Below, piece after piece: positions 1 through 5,002 of a stretch of 8,691 nucleotides of DNA. How positions within the stretch are numbered: the stretch's first letter is position 1; each line of letters starts with the position of its first letter. The DNA lies in contig JAFAEX010000217.1 in assembly GCA_023423795.1 (NCBI GenBank), forward strand, positions 1 through 8,691, in the 5' to 3' direction. Source of the DNA: Chloroflexota bacterium. Its GTDB lineage: Bacteria > Chloroflexota > Chloroflexia > Thermomicrobiales > UBA6265. A program made the position numbers and the translations under genes. Below the pieces are notes generated by a model, which saw only the letters and a list, made by a program, of their open reading frames with translations, searched no databases and was not told where the DNA came from.

Positions 1-1220
1 CGCCGCTCCCGGCCATGCCGCCGGTCGCGGCGACGGCGATGCCCACGCCGTCGCCTGTTGTGGCCGCGGCGTCGGTGGCGACACCGACCGTGGTGGTGAT
101 GCCAACGGCGGTTGTGTCGCTGACGCCGGAGACCGAGGGGATGGCGACGGTGACGGCCACGGCAACACCGACGCCGTTCGATGCGATCGCGACGCCGCAG
201 CCGACGGCCGGTCCGGTGGGGACCGGCACCCCCGATCCTTTGGCAGGGGCGAACCCGACGAGCGTGCCGTCGCCGATGGCGGTCGGTGGTGCGGGGGACG
301 GCGATGACGATGGGGCGGGCGAGGGAGCGACGCGGCCAGAAGCGAGCGGTGCGGTCCCGGCGGCATCGACGGGGAAGCCGGACGCGCCGGGGGGCGATGC
401 CGCCGCGACGCCCGAGCCGAGCGCGTTGCCGGTCGAACCGGAGATGCCCGCGCCGACCGCGTTGCCGGTCGAACCGACGGCGTCTGCACCGGCCGCGTCG
501 CCGGGCGAACCGACCGTGCCCGAACCGACCGTGCCGCCGGTCGATGAGACGCCAACGGCCGGGCCGGTCGCGCCGGAAGCCGACGCGACGGCGGAACCAG
601 CGCCAGACGACGAGCCGACCGGTCCTGCGGACGGGGCTGACGCGATGCCGGGGCCGGACGATGCGGATGGGATGGAGCCGGAACCTGCGGGAACGCCGGC
701 GCCGGTGGCCGAGCCGGTTGCGGAGGAGCCGGGCGAGCCAGGGGAGGGGATGGACGGTGCGGCCGACGAGGAGGACGCCGATTCGGAGGCCACTCCGGAG
801 CCCGGGCCGGCGCCGGATGTAGCGGCGACCCCGGTGCTGGACCTCGGCGGCGGGGCGACGCCCGTGCCGGATGCTTCGCCGGAGCCCGAACCGGCGCCCG
901 TGGTGGACGAGGGCCAGGTGCGGGTCGAAGCGATTGGCGGGGGCGCGACGGTGCGGCCGGGACAGCAGGCCGGCTATCGGTTCAGGGTGGCGAACGACGG
1001 CGCGGGGGTGGCGCGGTTGCGGCTGGAGGCGAGCACATCGCTGCCAGGGTGGGAGCCGGTGGTGGTCGCCGATGGCGGGACGGAGCCGATCGCGGGGGCC
1101 GTCGAGTTGGGACCGGGCGAGGATGTGGTAGTCGAGGTGTTTGTGGCCGTGCCGCCGACGGCGCGGGTTGGCCAGCGCAACACGACGACGCTCACGGCGG
1201 ATCTGGTTGTGGACGATTGA
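1..1220 (+). CDS. Pro/Thr-rich secreted-type protein with C-terminal Ig-like (NEW3/COG1470-type) domain, 5' partial
   Basis: The frame is open from the window edge: codons for P-L-P-A precede the first ATG at 15, so the true start probably lies upstream and any signal peptide is not visible. Counting from that ATG, residues 1-296 are low-complexity, dominated by Pro, Thr, Ala, Val, Glu and Asp. They contain TPTP-like runs, an exact 18-nt repeat (423-440 and 459-476, giving ALPVEP twice) and an acidic stretch near residues 190-260. Residues 297-401 look folded and beta-rich, with the pattern RPGQQAGYRFRVANDG, then PGWEP, then ELGPGEDVVVEVFVAVP. This resembles the NEW3/COG1470 class of Ig-like domains found in extracellular proteins. 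I infer a surface or secreted protein in which a flexible stalk carries a small beta-sandwich. No enzymatic motif or LPXTG anchor is present. The coding frame is sound; the specific role is unknown. Confidence 0.75.
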   Translation, partial: PLPAMPPVAATAMPTPSPVVAAASVATPTVVVMPTAVVSLTPETEGMATVTATATPTPFDAIATPQPTAGPVGTGTPDPLAGANPTSVPSPMAVGGAGDGDDDGAGEGATRPEASGAVPAASTGKPDAPGGDAAATPEPSALPVEPEMPAPTALPVEPTASAPAASPGEPTVPEPTVPPVDETPTAGPVAPEADATAEPAPDDEPTGPADGADAMPGPDDADGMEPEPAGTPAPVAEPVAEEPGEPGEGMDGAADEEDADSEATPEPGPAPDVAATPVLDLGGGATPVPDASPEPEPAPVVDEGQVRVEAIGGGATVRPGQQAGYRFRVANDGAGVARLRLEASTSLPGWEPVVVADGGTEPIAGAVELGPGEDVVVEVFVAVPPTARVGQRNTTTLTADLVVDD

Positions 1221-1229
1221 CGAACGTGA

Positions 1230-1264
1230 CGGACGATCCGGACGGGGTTCCGCTCGATCGTCCG
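1230..1264 (+). terminator. Strong hairpin 10 nt after the stop codon, probable terminator
   Basis: A perfect 9-bp inverted repeat (CGGACGATC at 1230-1238, GATCGTCCG at 1256-1264) encloses a 4-bp inner stem (CGGA 1239-1242 with TCCG 1249-1252). It begins just after the stop at 1220, so a terminator or 3'-end-stabilising hairpin for the first gene is likely. There is no proper T-tract behind it; the first T-run, at about 1282, is too distant. Rho-independent termination is therefore not certain. Confidence 0.5.
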
Positions 1265-1610
1265 GCGGGCTGGACGCCATCTTTTCGACTGGATGGCATG
1301 CGGCGTGGTGTCGATGCCCCGCGTGGCTTTGTGGCGGGCGGTTGCGGCCTGCGCTGCTCGGACGGCCCCCGGCGACGAGGGCGTCGGCGGGCGTGGGAGT
1401 CGATGGATCGATGCCCTCCCGTGGCCGGGATGGATGGATGCGGGAAGGCGCCGGGTTCACCCCTGCGAACGGCGGGGAGGTGAAACGGCAGCGATTGGAC
1501 GGGGTGCGCAGGCGATCAGGAGCCTCGTTCGGGGTTTGCCGTCGATCTCCGACCGGTCGTTCGGGGCTCATCCGGGGGTTGCGTTTGTCGCTGGTTGCGG
1601 TGCACGACGA

Positions 1611-1635
1611 GATCCTTCGACAGGCTCGGGATGAC
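1611..1635. repeat. Dispersed intergenic repeat motif (GATCCTTCGACAG...GGGATGAC type)
   Basis: The stretch starts GATCCTTCGACAG and ends GGGATGAC. Its reverse complement translates as VIPSLSKDL, a peptide that turns up as a spurious translation wherever this motif occurs. From general knowledge, near-identical motifs are scattered between genes in many unrelated bacterial genomes. Only one copy is visible here, so the call rests on recognising the motif. Function unknown. Confidence 0.5.
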
Positions 1636-1664
1636 GGCGGGGAGGCGGGATGACGGGGGGAGGC
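1628..1664. repeat. Two-copy tandem repeat, 19 + 18 nt
   Basis: The unit at 1628-1646 (GGGATGACGGCGGGGAGGC) is followed immediately by the unit at 1647-1664, which is the same with one C lost. The first unit overlaps the right end of the dispersed motif, so the repeat probably arose by slippage or duplication at that motif's edge. Confidence 0.6.
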
Positions 1665-1670
1665 GGGCTG

Positions 1671-1752
1671 ATACGGAATCCGGCTGGTCGTTGCCGCTTC
1701 GCCCACCGGTGACGCCGTACGGACGGTTGCCCGCACCAACCAACCGGATTTC
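1671..1752. repeat. Imperfect long inverted repeat, MITE- or REP-like candidate
   Basis: The left arm at 1673-1688 reads ACGGAATCCGGCTGGT. The right arm at 1739-1754, read in reverse complement, is ACGAAATCCGGTTGGT, giving 14 of 16 identities. The roughly 50-nt interior contains the 8-bp palindrome CCGTACGG (1715-1722). The 7-mer GGCTGAT occurs on both sides (1666-1672 and 1760-1766), as a target duplication might, but the right arm does not directly abut its copy. A degenerate copy of the left arm lies at 2928-2952. No transposase is present. Confidence 0.45.
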
Positions 1753-1953
1753 GTTTGACGGCTGATCCGAGACCGATCCGGGCGATGCGGGCTTCCGTTT
1801 GCCGGCGGTCGGGGAGGGACGCGTGCGTTCCTTCGCGTCGATCGCCTCGGGGCGAGGGAGGGCAGGGATGCCTCCCCGGCGAACGCCTGGGCGTCGTGGC
1901 GGCGAAGGACGTGTGGTCCGGGTGATCCGGTGCGGAGAGGACGGGCGAGGAGG

Positions 1954-1985
1954 AGGCCCCTTGGCAGGAATGCCGGGGGCCTTTT
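1954..1985 (+). terminator. Intrinsic terminator without an obvious upstream gene
   Basis: A 7-bp outer stem (AGGCCCC 1954-1960 with GGGGCCT 1976-1982) and a 4-bp inner stem (GGCA 1963-1966 with TGCC 1971-1974) are capped by a GGAA loop. The descending arm runs straight into TTTT (1982-1985). The T-run sits on the + side, so it acts on + strand transcripts. The nearest + strand gene upstream stops at 1220, more than 700 nt away and behind another hairpin. It may therefore end a small RNA or act as a leader attenuator for the gene at 2180. Confidence 0.7.
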
Positions 1986-2110
1986 CGTGCCGGGCGCGGC
2001 GGCGCAGGGGTCCGACCGACGGGACGGAGCGCGTGGCTGGATTCGGTGTTGGGTGGACCGAGGCAGGCGGGAACGGGAGATGGCGATGGGCGAGGGCGCG
2101 ATCACGGCTT

Positions 2111-2131
2111 CCGGGGGACGCGATCCCCCGG
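2111..2131 (+). other. Perfect 8-bp hairpin in the leader of the small head-associated gene
   Basis: CCGGGGGA (2111-2118) pairs perfectly with TCCCCCGG (2124-2131) around a CGCGA loop. It ends 48 nt before the start at 2180, with no T-run after it. This is more likely an mRNA leader structure than a terminator. Confidence 0.4.
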
Positions 2132-2179
2132 CGCGGCGCGGTGGCGACGCGGGCGAACGGGCAGTGGGCGGGAGGATGC

Positions 2180-2584
2180 ATGCACGGGGAGGACGACGGC
2201 GCGATGGAGACGGGGCGGGAGCCGGCGAGCAGCGCGGGGACGGTGACGTCGGTGGTTGGCGATGCCGACGCCGGGGCGGCGCCTGCGGCGGCGGCAGAGG
2301 TGGCGGCGGTGCGGGGGGCGCTGCTGGCGGCCTACCCGCAGGCGGTGCCGGAACTGGTCGGCGGGGAGACGGTCGGGGAGGTGATCGCAAGCCTGGAGGT
2401 GGCGCGGGCGGCGTGGGAACGGGTGGCGGCCGCCGTGGCGACGGCGCCGGGTGCAGCCGTGGCGAGTGCAACCGGGTCGGTTCCGGCGGTGCCGGCCGGG
2501 GCGGGGCTGGCCGCGGGGGTCGATCCGGAGCGGCTGCCGACGACGGAGAAGATTCGGCGAGGGCTGGCGGCGCGCGGCGGGTGA
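2180..2584 (+). CDS. Small Ala-rich helical protein, probable phage head-associated (scaffold-like)
   Basis: A 134-residue protein. I chose the ATG at 2180 because GGAGG (2171-2175) lies 4 nt upstream; the ATG at 2204, with GGGGAGG at 2186-2192, is an equally plausible alternative. The frame extends further upstream, but that part has a chance-like composition and crosses the terminator. The N-terminal 40 residues are disordered-looking. Residues 40-90 form a probable helix pair (VRGALLAAYPQAVPELVGG, then EVIASLEVARAAWERVAAAV). An Ala/Pro/Gly linker follows, and the C-terminus carries LPTTEKIRRGLAARGG. From memory, small proteins with this layout (LLAA.P..VPELV.G.T..E...SLE.AR plus a terminal EKI..GL motif) are encoded next to portal and capsid genes in phages and in phage-derived loci. 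The capsid gene follows 608 nt downstream, which supports a head role. A scaffolding function is inference only. Confidence 0.6.
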   Translation: MHGEDDGAMETGREPASSAGTVTSVVGDADAGAAPAAAAEVAAVRGALLAAYPQAVPELVGGETVGEVIASLEVARAAWERVAAAVATAPGAAVASATGSVPAVPAGAGLAAGVDPERLPTTEKIRRGLAARGG

Positions 2585-2586
2585 CG

Positions 2587-2614
2587 GAGTGCCGGGTGCC
2601 GAGTGCCGGGTGGT
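2587..2614. repeat. Tandem 14-mer (GAGTGCCGGGTGCC) x2
   Basis: Two copies (2587-2600, 2601-2614; the second ends GGTGGT) begin three bases after the preceding stop. Each 14-mer is itself two related 7-mers (GAGTGCC, GGGTGCC). Simple GTGCC-type arrays of this kind commonly occur between bacterial genes. Confidence 0.6.
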
Positions 2615-2927
2615 GGGTGCGACGTGCGACGTGCCGCGACGAGGGGAGGGCGGCGCTGCAGGAGACTTCGGTGGGGCGTCGATCGGTTGGTGCGCGGACG
2701 GGGTCGAGCCTCGGCGGGGCGCTGGATCGGTGCGCGGGGCTCGGTGAGGTTTCGTGGTGATTGCTGGCCGAGGTGGGCGGCGAGCGGCGAGGGAACGGGA
2801 GGCGTGGGGCCGGGTGAACGGGCGCCGCCGGGCGTGATCTGGGGGCGGTCGGGCGCGATGGGGTCGCGGAGGGTTGGGGAGGTGACGCGAAGCGGGTGCG
2901 GACGGAGTGAGCAGCCGCGGTCGGTCG

Positions 2928-3020
2928 ATGCGGAATGCGGCTGGTCGGTGCGTGAATGCCTGCGAAGGGCGGGGCGTCGTGGGGGAGCGACGCGGCGGCG
3001 ATCGGACGGGTTCCGTATGA
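2928..3020. repeat. Degenerate second copy of the inverted-repeat element
   Basis: Positions 2928-2952 match 1671-1695 at 21 of 25 bases, sharing the core CGGCTGGTCG. About 55 nt later, 3006-3020 (ACGGGTTCCGTATGA) is roughly the reverse complement of the arm's outer part (about 10 of 14). Spacing and orientation resemble the element at 1671-1752, but this copy is more decayed. Confidence 0.4.
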
Positions 3021-3192
3021 GGGACCGCTGCGGCGGAGCGCGGTGACGGGGCGGGGCCGAGGTTTCGGGAGCACGGGGCGGGTGATGGATGGCGCGCTGG
3101 CGGAAACGTGGCGCGTCGTTTCGTTGGCCCGGTTTCTCGACATCTTACCGGCTCGACTGCTCGATTCGGATGGGTAGGGGAGTGACGCGACG

Positions 3193-4083
3193 ATGGCGAT
3201 GACCAAGGTCGAGGCGGCGAAGCTGACGCAGGACCTGCTGCTGCGGGGCGTGATCGAGACGGTGGTGAAGGAGTCGCGGCTGTTGCAGTTGCTGCCGTTC
3301 CTGGAGGTGACGGGAACGGCGGTGACCTACAACCGCGAGGCGACGATGCCGGCGGCCGGGTTCTACGACGTGGGCGACACGTGGGCGGAGGCGACGCCGA
3401 CGTTTTCGCAGGTGACGGCGGGGCTGAAGATCCTCGGCGGCGATGCCGACGTGGACAACTTCCTGCAGGCGACTTACGCGACGCCGCACGACGTGGAGGC
3501 GGAGGTGATCGCGAGCCGGGCGAAGGCGGTGGCGAACGCGTTCCTGGAGGCGTTTTACACCGGGGACACGGCGGTCGATGCCAAGGGGTTCGACGGGCTG
3601 GCGAAGGCGATCCCGGCCGGGCAGACGGTGAGCGCCGGGGCCAACGGGGGCACCCTGACGCTGGACAAGCTGGATGAAGCGATCGACCTGGTGAAGCCGG
3701 GGAAGCCGGATGCGCTGCTGGTGAGCTGGCGGACGCGGCGCAAGTTGTCGAGCCTGCGCCGGTCGAGCGGGAACCTGCTGGAGACGGACGTGGACGCGTT
3801 CGGGCAGCGGGCGCTGTTCTACGACGGCATCCCGCTGGTGGTGGACGATTTCGTGAGCGATACGCAGGTGAAGGGCAGCTCCGGGGCGACCTGTTCGAGC
3901 ATCTACGCGGTGAAGTTCGGGCAGGGCGTCGGGGTGGCCGGGCTGGAGCACGGCGGCATCCAGGTGGAGGCCATCGGCGAGCTGGAGACGAAGGACGCGA
4001 CGAGGTTCCGGATCAAGTGGTACGCGGGGATGGCGGTCTTCAGCGAACTGGGGGTGGCGAAGCTGGACGGCATCCTGCCGTAA
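3193..4083 (+). CDS. Phage major capsid protein (HK97-fold type, probable)
   Basis: A complete 296-residue protein with ATG at 3193 and a GGGGAG ribosome-binding site about 10 nt upstream. It would self-assemble into the icosahedral shell of a tailed phage or phage-derived particle. The recognisable family pattern is a helical N-terminus (residues 5-37, LTQDLLLRGVIETVVKES), then VTYNRE (44-49), FYDVGDTW (57-64), and LKILGGDADVDNF (78-90). Then come a long helix rich in Ala and Glu (about 98-121), FDGLAKAI, a helix LDKLDEAIDLVKPGKPDALLVSWRTRR, the loop ALFYDGIPLVVDDFV, and a beta-rich C-terminus with FRIKWYAGMAVF. The order and length fit a common family of bacteriophage major capsid proteins. 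No maturation protease or delta-domain is evident, and no long coiled N-terminal scaffold. The nearest genes are a small head-associated protein upstream and a convergent RTX-like gene downstream. The reading frame is intact, which argues against recent decay of this gene. Confidence 0.88.
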   Translation: MAMTKVEAAKLTQDLLLRGVIETVVKESRLLQLLPFLEVTGTAVTYNREATMPAAGFYDVGDTWAEATPTFSQVTAGLKILGGDADVDNFLQATYATPHDVEAEVIASRAKAVANAFLEAFYTGDTAVDAKGFDGLAKAIPAGQTVSAGANGGTLTLDKLDEAIDLVKPGKPDALLVSWRTRRKLSSLRRSSGNLLETDVDAFGQRALFYDGIPLVVDDFVSDTQVKGSSGATCSSIYAVKFGQGVGVAGLEHGGIQVEAIGELETKDATRFRIKWYAGMAVFSELGVAKLDGILP

Positions 4084-4114
4084 CAGCGGTGCACCGGCGG
4101 TGGGCGGGCACCGG

Positions 4115-4193
4115 GGCCGCGATCCTGCGGGGAGCGGCCGGGGGCCGGTGGCGACGCCGGCCGACGCGGGAGGGCGCGGAGCCTTCCCGCGCC
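4115..4193. terminator. GC-rich hairpins between convergent genes
   Basis: Two regions lie between the capsid stop (4083) and the stop of the minus-strand gene (4203). The first is GGCCGC 4115-4120 with GCGGCC 4134-4139. The second offers mutually exclusive stems: CGCGGGA 4165-4171 with TCCCGCG 4185-4191, or GGCGCGG 4173-4179 with CCGCGCC 4187-4193. None has a T-tract on either strand, so this is at best a weak bidirectional terminator. Confidence 0.35.
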
Positions 4194-4202
4194 GGCGCGC
4201 GC

Positions 4203-4616
4203 TCAGGAGACGAAGAGGATCGTTTCGCACCCGCGGGTGTCGTCGCCGGGATCGACGTAGGTGACGTCCTTGCCGGGGCCGCAGTTGATGGCATCCACGC
4301 TGCCGTCCTTGGCGTAGATGGTGTCGTTGCCGGCGCCGCCGGAGAACCGGTCGGCGCCCGGGCCGCCAACCAGGCGGTCGTTGCCCGGCCCGCCGTTGAG
4401 TTTGTCGTTGCAGGGGCCGCCGTAGAGGCGGTCGTTGCCGCCGCGGCCGGTGAGGGTGTCGGCGCGGGCGGTGCCCTTGAGGGCGTCCGGGCCGTTGCCG
4501 CCGTTGCGGTTCGCCGACAGCGCGTCGGCGAACCCGGCCAGCAGCGCGCTGGACATGCCGGCGAGTGCGCCGCCGGTGCGGCCCGCGGCGCGGCGGACGT
4601 CGATGGGGTCGTTCAT
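4203..4616 (-). CDS. Small RTX-like (hemolysin-type) calcium-binding repeat protein
   Basis: 137 residues. I chose the ATG at 4616-4614 because AAGAGG lies 7 nt upstream on the minus strand; the longer open frame upstream has chance composition. Residues 57-101 are five tandem nonapeptides of the GGxGxDxUx type: GRGGNDRLY, GGPCNDKLN, GGPGNDRLV, GGPGADRFS, GGAGNDTIY. In known proteins such repeats form a parallel beta-roll that binds Ca2+ in the turns through Gly and Asp. The second repeat has Cys69 in place of the turn Gly. The C-terminus (about 102-137) has a conserved-looking end, INCGPGKDVTYVDPGDDTRGCE, with Cys112 and Cys130 possibly forming a disulfide. The N-terminal 35 residues contain an RR and a mildly hydrophobic Ala/Leu stretch (17-35), but this is not a clear signal peptide. 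Its target is unknown, and no adjacent secretion genes are seen. Confidence 0.75.
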   Translation of the reverse strand: MNDPIDVRRAAGRTGGALAGMSSALLAGFADALSANRNGGNGPDALKGTARADTLTGRGGNDRLYGGPCNDKLNGGPGNDRLVGGPGADRFSGGAGNDTIYAKDGSVDAINCGPGKDVTYVDPGDDTRGCETILFVS

Positions 4617-5002
4617 GCAAGGACCTCTTGGTCCGCGCGGGGGCAGCCCGCCGTGCGGCGGCGGCCAGCGGCTGGGTGTGGTATGGAGGATAGCGGGCGT
4701 GGATGCCGGTGAACGCCCACAATTGCGCCAATTCCGCGGCGGGCTGGCGCTGGGGCGGGACTGCCGAAAGCGATGCCGGGTGATGCGGCAAGGACCGTCC
4801 GGCGGTGCATTCCGGCACTTTCGGGTATGATGCGACCGGCGCGACTGCCTGCTGCGCGCTTCGCATCCGGTCGCGGCCCTCGTACCGGGGGCGGGGCGGC
4901 CGGACGTCGCGCCGCCGGTTTGTGGCACCACCCGTGCGCGGTCGAGGGGCGGCCGGGGAACGCTGTCGCGACGCGGGGGGCCACCTGCTGGGGAGGGCGC
5001 TG
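4617..5002. promoter_or_regulatory. Divergent intergenic region with possible promoters
   Basis: 386 nt separate the starts of the minus-strand RTX-like gene and the + strand glycosyltransferase. On the + strand, TATGAT (4826-4831) is a good -10 hexamer, but no good -35 lies 16-18 nt upstream. On the minus strand, TATCCT (complement of 4687-4692) with TTCACC 15 nt upstream is a weak candidate. Next to the RTX-like start, 4621-4634 forms a perfect 5-bp hairpin (GGACC AAGA GGTCC on the minus strand) whose loop and 3' arm contain the Shine-Dalgarno bases. No gene is seen here. Confidence 0.35.

Larger units (their letters stand above)
1221..2179. other. Long gene-poor intergenic region
   Basis: About 960 nt with no convincing gene. 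Open frames exist on both strands, but all have the Arg/Gly/Pro-rich composition of chance frames in GC-rich DNA. The longest minus-strand frame (1516-2181) simply reads through repeat and terminator sequence. What can be seen: a terminator-like hairpin at 1230-1264; an inverted repeat TTCACC 1456-1461 with GGTGAA 1479-1484; a dispersed-repeat-like motif and 18-19-nt tandem repeat at 1611-1664; a long imperfect inverted repeat at 1671-1752; GC hairpins around 1845-1876; an intrinsic terminator at 1954-1985; and an 8-bp hairpin at 2111-2131 just ahead of the next gene. Confidence 0.7.
2585..3192. other. Intergenic region before the capsid gene, with short repeats
   Basis: About 608 nt with no convincing gene; the frames present are Arg/Gly-rich and lack plausible start sites. 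It contains a tandem 14-mer at 2587-2614, a pair of near-repeats (GATCGG...TGCGCGG at 2681-2697 and 2725-2737) and a degenerate copy of the upstream inverted-repeat arm at 2928-2952. The less GC-rich stretch around 3110-3165 is where a capsid promoter would be expected, but I see no pair of -35/-10 boxes with good spacing. Such a long gap inside a head-gene cluster is unusual. Confidence 0.6.

Noticed and set aside
1799..2179. N-terminal extension of the small head-associated protein
   Set aside because: The frame is open, but the translation is low-complexity, crosses an intrinsic terminator and a hairpin, and a good ribosome-binding site sits directly before the ATG at 2180.
1516..2181. 221-residue minus-strand open frame
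   Set aside because: It is Arg/Pro-rich without a ribosome-binding site and reads through the dispersed motif (giving VIPSLSKDL), the inverted repeat and the intrinsic terminator. It is a chance frame in GC-rich DNA.
2956..3177. 73-residue + strand open frame upstream of the capsid gene
   Set aside because: It lacks a ribosome-binding site and a family signature, and spans the degenerate repeat copy.
3193..4083. Encapsulin instead of phage capsid
   Set aside because: Length would fit, but the sequence pattern (VTYNRE, FYDVGDTW, LKILGGDADVDNF) is that of a phage capsid family, a portal gene is nearby, and no cargo protein with a typical loading tail is seen.
4805..5002. N-terminal extension of the glycosyltransferase
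   Set aside because: The Arg/Gly/Cys-rich translation is unlike the enzyme, and a ribosome-binding site precedes the GTG at 5003.
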